Under the pieces are notes generated by a model. The model was not told the origin of the DNA. It saw nothing but the letters and a program-made list of their open reading frames with translations, and did no database searches. The translations under genes and the position numbers were made by a program. From Betaproteobacteria bacterium (GTDB taxonomy: Bacteria; Pseudomonadota; Gammaproteobacteria; Burkholderiales; SG8-41), in contig JANXSE010000125.1 in assembly GCA_025356695.1 (NCBI GenBank), positions 1 through 51,617 of the forward strand: a DNA stretch of 51,617 nucleotides. Direction: 5' to 3'. Shown here in pieces: positions 16,299 to 25,419 of this stretch. Every line of letters begins with the position of its first letter. Position 1 is the first letter of the stretch.

Positions 16299-18485
16299 TT
16301 AGTTTGAAGAGACGCCGGCCGCCGCAGCGCCCGCGGATTCAACCAGTCTGGGACGAACCGCCCCTACCAGCGAACGCAGTGCTACGTAATCCGTCTTGCC
16401 ACTGCCAAGCAGCGGCAGCTCTGCGACATGCGCGATCCTTCGCGCCACTGCAAGATCCTGGCTGCCCAGTACCCTCGCAGAGCGCTGCAGCGCACCCCTG
16501 CTAAGCCCGGGGTCCGTCGTAAACAGTACGGTGCTCTCGCCGGTCCCGGGCAATATCTCAAGCATTGCCGCATGCAGAAATTGAGGCGACGCGTGTTGCG
16601 CTACGCGCTCCACGACTTCGAGCGCCACCATCTCACCGGCAATTTTTGCGAAACGTTTGACGCGGCCGAGCACCGTGACGAATCCATCGCGGTCGACGTC
16701 AACCACGTCACCGGTATCGTACCAACCCTGGCCGGCCTCGGACTTCGGCTGATGCAACACGCCTGGCTGATCGTAAAAATAATACCCTCGCATCAGATTG
16801 GGGCCGCGCACATACAATCTGCCGCCACGCGTGATCCCGTCGACCGGAAAAATTTGATATTCCACACCCGGCAAAAAACGGCCGACCGAATGCGCGCGAA
16901 AGGCGCGCGGAGTATTCAGGGCTAGCACCGGTGCACATTCCGTCGCCCCGTAACCTTCGAGGATGCGCAGCCCGAATTTCTCCTGCCAAAGTACCGCAAC
17001 ATCGGGATTCAGCTTTTCGGCCCCTGAAATGACATAGCGGATGCGGTAAAAATCCAGCGGGTCCGCTTCGCGCCCGTACCTCGCAAGAAATGTGCTGGTG
17101 CCGAACAGGAAGGTACAGTCGCGCATGTAGGCAATTTCTGGGATCACCCGGTAGCGCAGCGGCGTTGTATACAGATAGAGATTGACCCCGCAAAAAAGAG
17201 GCATCAACGTGCACGCGGTCAGTCCGTAAGAATGAAACATCGGCAGCGCATTCAGAAACCGGTCTGCGGGCGAGAAATCAATCAGGGCGCGCATCTGGGC
17301 AATGTTCGACAGTAATGCATCGTGACTGAGCGCAACTCCCTTGGGACGTGCTTCCGAACCCGACGTGAAGAGAACCACTGCTGTCGACGACGGATCGGAC
17401 TGCTTCAATATGCTGCGCGGAAACCAGCGTGCCCGCGTCAGCAGCCACAATTTGTCCAGCATACCGAATTGCTGCCGCAAATCCTCGACGAATACAATGC
17501 GCTGATTGCACAGGGCATCGAGCGCGGAATAGAGTCGTGCCGCCTCGATGAATTTGCGTGAGGTCACAACCGTAGTGATGTTTGCGGCAACGCAGGCGCA
17601 GCGTAACGCTTCCGCACCGGACGTGTAGTTGAGCAATGCCGGCACCCGGCGCGCCGCGCCCAGCCCAAGCAGGATGCCGACCGTCGTGCTCAGGTTTGGC
17701 ATCATGACACCGACAATCTCATCTTCCGCGCCAAGCCGCGGCGCCAGCCGCGCGAACGCCAGCATTGCACGCAAGAGGTCGCCATAGGTCTCGTGTTTCC
17801 CCCGCACGTCTTCGACCACCCGATGATGGCGCCCGAACGTCTCGACTGCCCCCAGCAACGCCTCAAACAGGGTTTGCTGCTGCCGGCCGCGCAATGCCGC
17901 GTGGGCCAATATCGCATTGAGCGCGTCCGCCGCATTGCGCCGTTTTGTGCGGGTTGATCCGGCGCCCGCCACCGGCATATGCGCGGGCGTCCCCACTCTA
18001 ACGGTAACAGCCGGGAACCACCGCCGCGCAAACGCCCCGGGAAGCCTGCCATGCCGGGAATAGAGCAGGCCGCTGACCGTCACCGGGATCAGTGGCACGG
18101 CGGCGCGCAACGCGATCACCGCAACCGACGGATACAGTTTCATCGCCGAGGCGGTGGTGGTCACGCGGCCCTGAGGAAAGACCACCAGTAACTCGCCGGC
18201 ACCGAGCAAACGCACCAGCGATTTCACGGTTACCGGATCGGACAGATCGGCGACACGGTGGCGGACAAATCGCGCCAGGATGCGATAGGGTCGAAAATAA
18301 AGATCCTCCGGCGACAACACCAGCAGGGCCCGGCGCGGCAAAAACAGGCCAAGCACGATGCCATCAAGCAAAGAATCGTGATTGGCAATCGCGAGTCCGG
18401 CCCCCGCCCCCAATGGTGAGCAGTCTCCAAGCACACGCACCCGGAACAGAACCCGAAAAATGAATTTAAGAACCGATCGCATCAT
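16299..18485 (-). CDS. aas: acyl-ACP synthetase / 2-acylglycerophospho acyltransferase (Aas-like)
   Basis: 728 residues, about the size of E. coli Aas (719). Residues 1-200 are a PlsC-type acyltransferase: HX4D motif at His36-Asp41 (NHDSLLD) and FPQGRVTTT with a following MKLY, as in Aas. Residues 210-728 are an AMP-forming ligase: P-loop VLFTSGSEARPKG (about 372-383), GYGATECAPVL, YDTGDVVDVDRDG and the C-terminal GKTDY Lys. Together the domains activate free fatty acids to acyl-ACP and reacylate lysophospholipids. The gene is divergent from the DSF synthase gene with 300 nt between the starts, a position recalling the acyl-CoA ligase rpfB beside rpfF in Xanthomonas. A second ATG at 18482 is an equally possible start; no clear Shine-Dalgarno is seen. 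Confidence 0.85.
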   Translation of the reverse strand: MMRSVLKFIFRVLFRVRVLGDCSPLGAGAGLAIANHDSLLDGIVLGLFLPRRALLVLSPEDLYFRPYRILARFVRHRVADLSDPVTVKSLVRLLGAGELLVVFPQGRVTTTASAMKLYPSVAVIALRAAVPLIPVTVSGLLYSRHGRLPGAFARRWFPAVTVRVGTPAHMPVAGAGSTRTKRRNAADALNAILAHAALRGRQQQTLFEALLGAVETFGRHHRVVEDVRGKHETYGDLLRAMLAFARLAPRLGAEDEIVGVMMPNLSTTVGILLGLGAARRVPALLNYTSGAEALRCACVAANITTVVTSRKFIEAARLYSALDALCNQRIVFVEDLRQQFGMLDKLWLLTRARWFPRSILKQSDPSSTAVVLFTSGSEARPKGVALSHDALLSNIAQMRALIDFSPADRFLNALPMFHSYGLTACTLMPLFCGVNLYLYTTPLRYRVIPEIAYMRDCTFLFGTSTFLARYGREADPLDFYRIRYVISGAEKLNPDVAVLWQEKFGLRILEGYGATECAPVLALNTPRAFRAHSVGRFLPGVEYQIFPVDGITRGGRLYVRGPNLMRGYYFYDQPGVLHQPKSEAGQGWYDTGDVVDVDRDGFVTVLGRVKRFAKIAGEMVALEVVERVAQHASPQFLHAAMLEILPGTGESTVLFTTDPGLSRGALQRSARVLGSQDLAVARRIAHVAELPLLGSGKTDYVALRSLVGAVRPRLVESAGAAAAGVSSN

Positions 18486-18671
18486 TCGGATATTAAAACA
18501 GTTTTATTTTTCAATGTGCATGAATTTTGATCACTTGCGCTCCCGACAAACATTTTTTTGGGCGTTGTTTAGCGTGAGAGTGTTGCGCTTACCCCAAAGC
18601 TCCGCAAAAAATATTTTTCCCGCCAAAATTTTAGGCAATGTTACTTACCTCTGTTTTTAAAGGACAAAAAG

Positions 18672-18698
18672 TCAAATCTATCAATTTGTTAGATTTGA
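18672..18698. promoter_or_regulatory. 27-bp perfect dyad overlapping the -35 region of rpfF
   Basis: TCAAATCTA (18672-18680) and its exact reverse complement TAGATTTGA (18690-18698) are separated by 9 nt, so half-site centres are 18 bp apart. The right arm covers the first four bases of the predicted -35 hexamer. The surrounding 300-nt gap (18486-18785) is strongly AT-rich compared with its flanks and holds no gene. The position suits an operator for a dimeric regulator. The MerR-type HTH protein two genes downstream is an obvious but unproven candidate. Confidence 0.5.
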
Positions 18699-18723
18699 TT
18701 TGTCATTCCATTTTTCCTCTAAT
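18695..18723 (+). promoter_or_regulatory. predicted sigma70 promoter of rpfF
   Basis: TTGATT (18695-18700), a 17-bp spacer and TCTAAT (18718-18723) form a good sigma70-like promoter. Transcription would start near 18730, giving a leader of about 55 nt to the rpfF ATG at 18786, which carries its own AGAGGAG Shine-Dalgarno. The overlap of the -35 with the dyad suggests control by repression or by dyad-bound activation. Confidence 0.5.
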
Positions 18724-18785
18724 GAAAACGCGATGTGCAATCGCATCTTTCCTACAGCGCGGACTTACAACAGAGGAGAAACGCC

Positions 18786-19739
18786 ATGAACGTTTTCGAT
18801 ATCCCCCAGGAAGTGTTGCGTACGCCGGTCCCCGCCGGCTACCAGCGGCCCGAAACGACACCGGGCCAATCCACGCCATCTGGGGTTGAATATTTCTTCT
18901 CCGACCAGCTACAAGCCCGATTCGAACCATCGCAAAATGCGATGTGGTCGCGCTGGAAACCGGCGCCGCGGCCGTGCTTTAACTCAGAACTGCTCGCCGA
19001 CATTCGTGCCTATCATGATTTTCTCGAAAAGACCGATGGCCGCCTTGAATACATGGGCAACCGCCACCCCATCGACTACGTGATTCTGGCTTCCGACAAA
19101 CCCGGCGTGTTCAATCTCGGCGGCGATCTCGATTTATTTAAAAAGCTGATTGCCGAACAGGACCGCGCCGAACTGATGCGTTACGGGCGCGCATGCATTG
19201 ATGTTCTTTATTCGAACTACTGTGCATTTGACCTGCCTGCCACAACGATTTCGCTCGTCCAGGGCGATGCGCTTGGCGGCGGCTTTGAGGCCGCGCTTTC
19301 GGGCGACATGATTGTCGCCGAAAACAGTGCGCGTTTCGGATTTCCGGAGATTCTATTCAACCTTTTCCCGGGCATGGGCGCCTACTCATTTCTAGACCGT
19401 CGCATAGGACAACGCGGCGCGGAAGAACTGATTACCAGCGGCCGGATTTACAGCGCGCAGGAAATGCATGAAAAGGGAGTCGTCGATATTGTCGTTGCAG
19501 ACGGACAAGGTGAAGCGGAAATCGCACGTCTGGTCGAACGCCGCCGTCGCAGTCAAAACGGCCTGGCCGCTCTCGGTCAAACGCGGCGCCGTGTGCACCG
19601 GATTCAGTACACGGAACTTGTCGATGTCGTTGAGATATGGGTCGATAGCGCGCTGCGCCTGAATCCACGCGACCTCAAATTGATGAATCGCTTGGTGACC
19701 CGCCAGAACGGGCTGGGCGAACCCGGCCAACTGCATTGA
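18786..19739 (+). CDS. rpfF: DSF synthase RpfF-type (crotonase-fold thioesterase/dehydratase)
   Basis: 317 residues of the crotonase superfamily. Diagnostic RpfF segments are FNLGGDLDLFKKLI (about 109-122), LVQGDALGGGFEAAL and GFPEILFNLFPGMGAYSFL. The two catalytic glutamates of RpfF (Glu141 and Glu161 in Xanthomonas) correspond to Glu168 and Glu188 here, with the same 20-residue spacing. RpfF makes cis-2-unsaturated fatty acid signals from 3-hydroxyacyl-ACP. The N-terminus is about 27 residues longer than the Xanthomonas protein. The ATG at 18786 with AGAGGAG is preferred to a start 51 nt upstream. The gene stands between divergent aas and a downstream c-di-GMP protein, consistent with a signalling module. 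The chain length of the product cannot be predicted. Confidence 0.9.
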   Translation: MNVFDIPQEVLRTPVPAGYQRPETTPGQSTPSGVEYFFSDQLQARFEPSQNAMWSRWKPAPRPCFNSELLADIRAYHDFLEKTDGRLEYMGNRHPIDYVILASDKPGVFNLGGDLDLFKKLIAEQDRAELMRYGRACIDVLYSNYCAFDLPATTISLVQGDALGGGFEAALSGDMIVAENSARFGFPEILFNLFPGMGAYSFLDRRIGQRGAEELITSGRIYSAQEMHEKGVVDIVVADGQGEAEIARLVERRRRSQNGLAALGQTRRRVHRIQYTELVDVVEIWVDSALRLNPRDLKLMNRLVTRQNGLGEPGQLH

Positions 19740-19799
19740 GCCCTGCTCAAATCGCATCGAAGCACCACACCGCGGATGGTTGCGCTACCCGCCCTCCTC

Positions 19800-19829
19800 C
19801 CCCGCAGGCAGAAAATCTGCCTTGTGGGG
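19800..19829 (+). other. strong hairpin between rpfF and the GGDEF-EAL gene
   Basis: In the 161-nt gap after rpfF, CCCCGCA (19800-19806) pairs with TGTGGGG (one G-T wobble) and the inner GGCAGA pairs with TCTGCC around an AAA loop. A second weaker stem (CCTGG/CCAGG) follows at about 19853-19873. Neither is followed by a T tract, so they are not standard terminators. They may set differential expression of the two genes or protect the rpfF mRNA end. No known c-di-GMP riboswitch consensus is apparent. Confidence 0.5.
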
Positions 19830-19900
19830 CATCGGCAGTTTAGCGGACGCCCCCCTGGCACTGTTGCCCAGGGTGGCGACCACGCGGGAAAGGTATTAAT

Positions 19901-21880
19901 ATGCAAAAAAATGGCTTCATCATAGAAAAATCGGGGAAAAGCTTCGTGGCCGACGAGAATCTTTATTACACGATTCAGGATGTCTCCAGAAAGCTTGGCA
20001 TTCCGATCCAAAAGCTGCGCCGTTGGGATCAGGAAGGCGTCCTCAAAGCGCAGCGGTCGCTCGGCGGGCACCGCCGCTACCTGCGCGAGTTGATAGACCG
20101 GCTGGCCGCCCAGACTCTAAGCCCTGACAAAAGCTCGAAACAGCTGGCGACGATCAAGAAATCGCTGGCCGAAAAGCAGCGCATTATTCAGCTGCTGCTC
20201 GACAGCGAACACCGCTACCGCGATCTGGTCGAGACGTCACATGATCTGGTATGGACCACCGATCCGCAAGGCCGCTTCACCTATCTGAACAACGCAGCGC
20301 GCGAAATCTTCGGCCTGCCGCCCCAGGAACTGCATGGCCGCTGCTTTTTCGACTTTGAAGCGGGCAATGCCCACATTGCCAACCGCCGCTTTCTCGCCCT
20401 GCTCCGGCGCAATGGCGAGATCAAGGACTATGTCACACATGTCGTCACCGCCCGCGGAGACAGCCGCTGGATCGGCATCAACGCGCGGACGCTCCTTGAC
20501 GACAACCGCGAAATCATGGGTATCCGCGGCACCGCGCGTGACATTACCGAACAACACCTCGCGACGCGACGCATCGAACACCTGGCGATGCACGACACCC
20601 TGACGGACCTTCCAAACCGCGTCGCTTTGCAGCAGCGTATCGAGGACAACATGCCCAGCGGAATACCGGGCGCGCTATTGCTGCTCGATATCGACCACTT
20701 TAAATTCGTCAACGACAACTATGGTCACCGCACCGGGGACCAGCTCATACGCGGCATCGGCGGTGCGCTACGCGACATGATGCGCGATTTCACCGGGGAA
20801 CTGTTTCGTCTTGGCGGCGACGAATTCGCCATCCACCTCCCCGGCTCCCTGCGCCAGGACGCCATCCAGGTCGCGGAACACGTTCTCGATACGGTGCAGC
20901 ACTACCGGCTGCAGGCGAGCGGCACCAAGGGCATTTCCAACATTTCAACTTCCATCGGCATCGCCCTATATCCGTTTCACGGCGCCGACGTCAGCGAACT
21001 GCTGTCAAACGTCGACATCGCAATGTATCAGGCCAAGGAACAAGGTCGAAATCGTTATGTATTGTTCGATCGCGGCTCTGAAACCGTGCGCAGCACGCAT
21101 AAACGCGTCCATTGGTCGCTAAAACTGCGTGAAGCCATTGATGAGGACCGCTTGATCCTGTTCAGCCAGCCAGTCGTGCGCCTCGCCGACCGCAAGGTGA
21201 TGCACCACGAGATATTGCTCCGTCTGCGCGATGACGATGGCAGGATGGTCATGCCCGGCAACTTCATCGAAATTGCCGAATCCATCGGCATGATCAAGGA
21301 ACTCGACCTGCGGGTGATCGAGAAGCTGTTGTTGCATATGCACCAGAACCATCAGATGGGCCGAAAGCTGCGATATTTCGTAAACCTCTCGCGTGTCAGC
21401 ATTTCCGATGCGCACTGGGTCAAGCGCTTCATCGAAACGATTTCCGTCAGCAAGGTGAATCCGAACCAGCTCGTTTTTGAGATCACCGAAACGACCGCCA
21501 TGTCAGAAATCGATGTGACCCTGAATTTCATTCGCCAGATCAGGGAACTGGGCAGCCGCTTTTCACTTGATGATTTTGGCTCCGGCTTCAGTTCGTTTTA
21601 TTATCTGAAACGCTTCGATGTCGACTACCTGAAGATCAACGGCGGCTTCATTCGCGATCTCTGCAATGACAACAGCAACCAGGTCTTCGTCAAAGCCCTC
21701 AACGACGTGGCCCGCGGCATGGGAAAACAGGTGATCGCCGAGTCGGTCGAAACGCCGGAGGCCCTGAAAATACTGCAGGAGATCGGCGCACAATACGGCC
21801 AAGGCTACTTGTTCAGTCAGCCGGTAATGCTGGGCGAGAAACGCGAAGCCGGCTTCACCGAAAGCCATTTCGCAGCCTGA
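19901..21880 (+). CDS. MerR-type HTH - PAS - GGDEF - EAL cyclic-di-GMP signalling protein
   Basis: 659 residues. Residues 20-70 are a MerR/excisionase-type winged HTH (YYTIQDVSRKLGIPIQKLRRWDQEG, then SLGGHRRY). Residues 75-105 form a helical linker, 105-222 a PAS domain (RYRDLVETSHDLVWTTDPQGRF, then RGTARDITEQ), and 225-395 a GGDEF domain with intact GGDEF at 305-309 and no canonical RxxD inhibitory site. Residues 400-645 are an EAL domain: EIL at 437-439 within ExLxR, FVNLS, EITET, LDDFGSG and AESVE are kept, while the usual KID is KIN. Both cyclase and phosphodiesterase activity are therefore plausible. The ATG follows a GGAAAGG. Adjacency to rpfF mirrors RpfR of Burkholderia, a PAS-GGDEF-EAL DSF receptor, but here the N-terminus is a DNA-binding domain. 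Confidence 0.9.
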   Translation: MQKNGFIIEKSGKSFVADENLYYTIQDVSRKLGIPIQKLRRWDQEGVLKAQRSLGGHRRYLRELIDRLAAQTLSPDKSSKQLATIKKSLAEKQRIIQLLLDSEHRYRDLVETSHDLVWTTDPQGRFTYLNNAAREIFGLPPQELHGRCFFDFEAGNAHIANRRFLALLRRNGEIKDYVTHVVTARGDSRWIGINARTLLDDNREIMGIRGTARDITEQHLATRRIEHLAMHDTLTDLPNRVALQQRIEDNMPSGIPGALLLLDIDHFKFVNDNYGHRTGDQLIRGIGGALRDMMRDFTGELFRLGGDEFAIHLPGSLRQDAIQVAEHVLDTVQHYRLQASGTKGISNISTSIGIALYPFHGADVSELLSNVDIAMYQAKEQGRNRYVLFDRGSETVRSTHKRVHWSLKLREAIDEDRLILFSQPVVRLADRKVMHHEILLRLRDDDGRMVMPGNFIEIAESIGMIKELDLRVIEKLLLHMHQNHQMGRKLRYFVNLSRVSISDAHWVKRFIETISVSKVNPNQLVFEITETTAMSEIDVTLNFIRQIRELGSRFSLDDFGSGFSSFYYLKRFDVDYLKINGGFIRDLCNDNSNQVFVKALNDVARGMGKQVIAESVETPEALKILQEIGAQYGQGYLFSQPVMLGEKREAGFTESHFAA

Positions 21881-21890
21881 AGCAATCGCT

Positions 21891-22448
21891 TCAGATTGGT
21901 AGCGTCGCCGAATTCGCCCAAAGCAAACCTGTGACGGTTTTGATATCGGTGATTTCGCCTGCTGAAATACGCTGCAAGGCCTCGTTCATCAACGTCGGCA
22001 CCACATCCAGGAACTCACCATCGTCAAGTGCGCGGCCGACGTGGCGCAATTCGCGTGCGACAAAGAACTCCATCCGTTCATTGGAATATCCGATGCACGG
22101 ATGCAGCGTTGCGAAATGCCGCCATGCCCCCGCCTCGTAGCCACATTCCTCGCGCAGTTCCCGCCGTGCGGTTTCCAGCGGCGCCTCACCGGGGTCGATC
22201 TTGCCGGCCGGCAGCTCAAGAAAATGGCGTTGCAAAGGATACCTGTATTGCCATTCAAGCAATATGGTGCGCTCATCGAGAAAGGCCACGATGACGACCG
22301 CCCCCGGATGACGCACCCATTCGCGGCATGTCAGACTGCCATCGGGCAACCTGACCGTGTCTTCCTCGAGTTTGAGCAGCCGGCCGTCGTACGCGAGGCG
22401 ACCGCTGACGCGGGTTTCGGTGTAATCGGCGTCTCGGTCATCCGGCAT
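21891..22448 (-). CDS. NUDIX hydrolase, ADP-ribose pyrophosphatase-like
   Basis: 185 residues. A complete Nudix box (GKIDPGE then REL-REE-CGY, starting at Gly82) follows FLELPAGK, and the N-terminal dimerisation strands resemble NudF-type ADP-ribose pyrophosphatases. It lies 12 nt after nuoN and probably ends the nuo transcript. A Nudix gene is common behind nuoN in Burkholderiales. The substrate is inferred only from family resemblance. Confidence 0.85.
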   Translation of the reverse strand: MPDDRDADYTETRVSGRLAYDGRLLKLEEDTVRLPDGSLTCREWVRHPGAVVIVAFLDERTILLEWQYRYPLQRHFLELPAGKIDPGEAPLETARRELREECGYEAGAWRHFATLHPCIGYSNERMEFFVARELRHVGRALDDGEFLDVVPTLMNEALQRISAGEITDIKTVTGLLWANSATLPI

Positions 22449-22460
22449 GCAGATGAATCT

Positions 22461-23909
22461 CTACAGCGAGAGCGCCACCGAATACGCACAGATCGCCATC
22501 AGCGCTCCGGGAAATATCCCGAACGCAAGCACGGCAAGACCGTTCAGGCTGAGGACGATGCGCATGGGCGAATTCGAAACTATCGGCGAAAAGTCCTGCG
22601 GAGCGTCGAAATACATCAGCTTGACGATGCGCAGATAGTAGAAGGCGCCGATCAGCGAGAACATTACAGCGACCACGGCCAGCCAGACATGCCCCGCTTC
22701 CACCACTGCCCACAACACCGACAACTTTGCGTAAAACCCGACCACCGGCGGCACACCGGCCATTGAAAACATCAGCAACAGCATGAGGGCCGCATACCAT
22801 GGGCTGCGCTGGTTGAGGCCTTTGTAATCGTCCAGGTTTTCGGCTTCAAACCCGTCGCGCGACAGCAGAAGCATGACACCGAAAGTGCCCAGCGTCGTCA
22901 GCACGTAAACGACCACATAGAACATCGATGCCGCATACCCTTCCGACGAGCCGCTGAGAATGCCGAGCAGCAAAAACCCCATATGTGAAATGGCCGAATA
23001 CGCCAGCATGCGCTTCAAATTGGTCTGCGCAATCGCCGTAATATTGCCGATGGCCAGCGACAGAACCGCCATGATAATCAGCATCCACTGCCATTGCTCG
23101 ACCAGGAAGGGTGCCCCCAGCCCGGAAACCAGCAGGCGCATGACAAAGGCGAAAGCGGCCAGCTTCGGCGCCGAGCCGATGAACAGCGTCACTGCAGTCG
23201 GGGCACCGTGATAAACGTCCGGCACCCACATGTGAAACGGTACGGCAGACAGCTTGAACCCCAGTCCGGCAACGATGAATACTAGCGCAAACGCCAATAT
23301 CGTGGTGTCCGCTTCGCCGGCGTTGATCACTTCAGCCATCACATCGAGATCGAGCGTTCCGGTCGCCCCGTAGAGCATCGACATCCCGTAGAGCAACATG
23401 CCGGAGGCCAGTGCGCCGAGCACGAAGTATTTCATCGCCGCCTCGGTCGCCTGCTTCGAATCCCGCTGCAAGGCGATCATGGCGTATAGCGACAGGCTCA
23501 GCAGTTCCAGCCCCAAATACAGCGTCAGCATGCTGCTGCCGGAAACCATCACGAGCATGCCAAGCATCGCAAACAAAGCCAGCACGAAGAATTCGCCGCG
23601 GAACATGTCGCGGGAGCGGATGTAACTCTGGGAGTAAACGAAGACGACGGCGACGCTCGCGTAGATGCAGAGTTTCAGCACGCTCGCCATCGGATCAGTC
23701 ACAAACATGTCGCTGAACGGGTCTACCTCGTTGACAGGATCGACAAGCGCAGTGATCAAAAAACAGCCTAGCAGCGTCAGCAGCGACAACACGTAGGTCA
23801 CATCGCGCTGCTCATCGGTCAGAAAAAGGTCGATCAGCAAAATTGCGCAAATCATGCACAGCAAAAAGACTTCTGCGTAGGCCGGCGCCAATGAGAGGAG
23901 AAATTGCAT
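22461..23909 (-). CDS. nuoN: NADH-quinone oxidoreductase subunit N
   Basis: 482 residues, about 14 transmembrane helices; an antiporter-like proton-pumping subunit of the complex I membrane arm. Characteristic parts are [13 protein letters not shown] with the conserved Glu of helix 5, [30 protein letters not shown] with helix-7/8 charged residues, and [13 protein letters not shown]. It starts one nucleotide after the nuoM stop, with GAGAGGAG upstream. Confidence 0.97.
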   Translation of the reverse strand: MQFLLSLAPAYAEVFLLCMICAILLIDLFLTDEQRDVTYVLSLLTLLGCFLITALVDPVNEVDPFSDMFVTDPMASVLKLCIYASVAVVFVYSQSYIRSRDMFRGEFFVLALFAMLGMLVMVSGSSMLTLYLGLELLSLSLYAMIALQRDSKQATEAAMKYFVLGALASGMLLYGMSMLYGATGTLDLDVMAEVINAGEADTTILAFALVFIVAGLGFKLSAVPFHMWVPDVYHGAPTAVTLFIGSAPKLAAFAFVMRLLVSGLGAPFLVEQWQWMLIIMAVLSLAIGNITAIAQTNLKRMLAYSAISHMGFLLLGILSGSSEGYAASMFYVVVYVLTTLGTFGVMLLLSRDGFEAENLDDYKGLNQRSPWYAALMLLLMFSMAGVPPVVGFYAKLSVLWAVVEAGHVWLAVVAVMFSLIGAFYYLRIVKLMYFDAPQDFSPIVSNSPMRIVLSLNGLAVLAFGIFPGALMAICAYSVALSL

Positions 23910-23910
23910 C

Positions 23911-25401
23911 CTACAGTCCGATCAATAGTTTGCGGCCGGGAGCGGCCAACCGCAGGATTTCGTTGACCGATTCGTGCAACACCGCACCGAACGGCGCCGG
24001 ATACAAGCCCATCACCAGCACGAACAGCGCGAGCACCCCGAGCACGAAAAATTCGCGCTTCGATATGTCGTTCAACTCTCCGACATGTGTATTCGCAATC
24101 TCGCCGAAAATAACGCGTTTGTACATCCAGAGCGTATAAGCGGCACCGAAGATCAGCGTGGTTGCCGCGAGCGCCGCATACCAGAAATTGACCTTCATGG
24201 CAGCGAGGATCACCAGCCATTCACCGACAAACCCGCTGGTCCCGGGCAAGCCGGCATTGGCCATAGCGAACAGCATGAACAAGGCGGCGAATACCGGCAT
24301 GCGGTTCACCACGCCGCCGTAATCGGCGATCATGCGCGAATGCATGCGGTCGTAGAGCACTCCGACGCACAGGAACATCGCGGCGGATATGAAACCGTGC
24401 GAAATCATCTGCAGGATTGCGCCTTCCATACCCTGCACGCTGAAAATGAAGATGCCCAGCGTGACGAAACCCATGTGCGAGATCGACGAATAGGCGATCA
24501 ACTTCTTCATGTCGGCTTGCACCAGCGCCACAAGCCCGATGTACACCACCGCAATCAGCGAAAGCGCAATAACGAAACCGGCCAGTTCATGGCTGGCATC
24601 CGGTGTAATCGGCAGGGACAGACGCAGGAATCCGTAGCCGCCAAGCTTCAGCATGATGGCCGCCAGCACCACAGAGCCGCCGGTCGGTGCTTCGACGTGC
24701 GCGTCCGGCAACCATGTATGCACCGGCCACATCGGCACCTTCACCGCAAACGCCAGCATAAAGGCGGAAAAAATCGCGATCTGGGCGTTCAGTGTCAGCG
24801 GCAGATCATAGAAGTGCAGCAGCGAGAAACTGCCGCCCGCCGCATTGTAGAGGTAGATCAGCGCGACCAGCGAGAGCAGCGAACCCATCAGAGTGTAGAG
24901 GAAGAACTTGACCGATGCATAGACGCGGTTTGGCCCGCCCCACACGCCGATGATAATGAACATCGGGATCAGTGTGGCTTCGAAGAACACGTAGAACAGC
25001 AAGGCGTCGAGCGCACAAAAAACGCCGTTCATCAACCCTGAAAGGATCAGGAACGCCGCCATGTATTGCGAAACACGCTCCTTGATAACGTCCCAGCCGG
25101 CAATCACCACCAGCACGGTCGTCACACAATTGAGCAGGATCAACAGCAACGACATGCCGTCGATTCCGACGTGGTAATTGACGTTGAAGGCGGCAATCCA
25201 CGGCGCCGACTCGACAAACTGGAAGTCAGCGGTACCGATATCAAAGTGCGTCCACAGCGGCAAAGCTACCAGCAGCCCGGCGATCGCTCCAAGCAAGGCC
25301 ACAATGCGCGCTGCGCGCTGGTTGCGGTCACCGACGGCAAGCACCGCCAGGCCGGCGAAGATCGGCGTCCAGATGACCAGGCTGAGCATGGGAAGATTCA
25401 T
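23911..25401 (-). CDS. nuoM: NADH-quinone oxidoreductase subunit M
   Basis: 496 residues, 14 predicted helices, antiporter-like. [14 protein letters not shown] holds the conserved helix-5 Glu; [21 protein letters not shown] and [13 protein letters not shown] are NuoM signatures, including the Lys/His positions of the half-channels. The ATG at 25401 lies 18 nt after the nuoL stop, and the TAG precedes the nuoN start by 1 nt. Confidence 0.97.
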   Translation of the reverse strand: MNLPMLSLVIWTPIFAGLAVLAVGDRNQRAARIVALLGAIAGLLVALPLWTHFDIGTADFQFVESAPWIAAFNVNYHVGIDGMSLLLILLNCVTTVLVVIAGWDVIKERVSQYMAAFLILSGLMNGVFCALDALLFYVFFEATLIPMFIIIGVWGGPNRVYASVKFFLYTLMGSLLSLVALIYLYNAAGGSFSLLHFYDLPLTLNAQIAIFSAFMLAFAVKVPMWPVHTWLPDAHVEAPTGGSVVLAAIMLKLGGYGFLRLSLPITPDASHELAGFVIALSLIAVVYIGLVALVQADMKKLIAYSSISHMGFVTLGIFIFSVQGMEGAILQMISHGFISAAMFLCVGVLYDRMHSRMIADYGGVVNRMPVFAALFMLFAMANAGLPGTSGFVGEWLVILAAMKVNFWYAALAATTLIFGAAYTLWMYKRVIFGEIANTHVGELNDISKREFFVLGVLALFVLVMGLYPAPFGAVLHESVNEILRLAAPGRKLLIGL

Positions 25402-25419
25402 TTCGTTATATGCGTCCGC

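Noticed and set aside
19740..19900. c-di-GMP riboswitch before the GGDEF-EAL gene
   Set aside because: None of the conserved GEMM-type sequence blocks is visible; only simple hairpins are.
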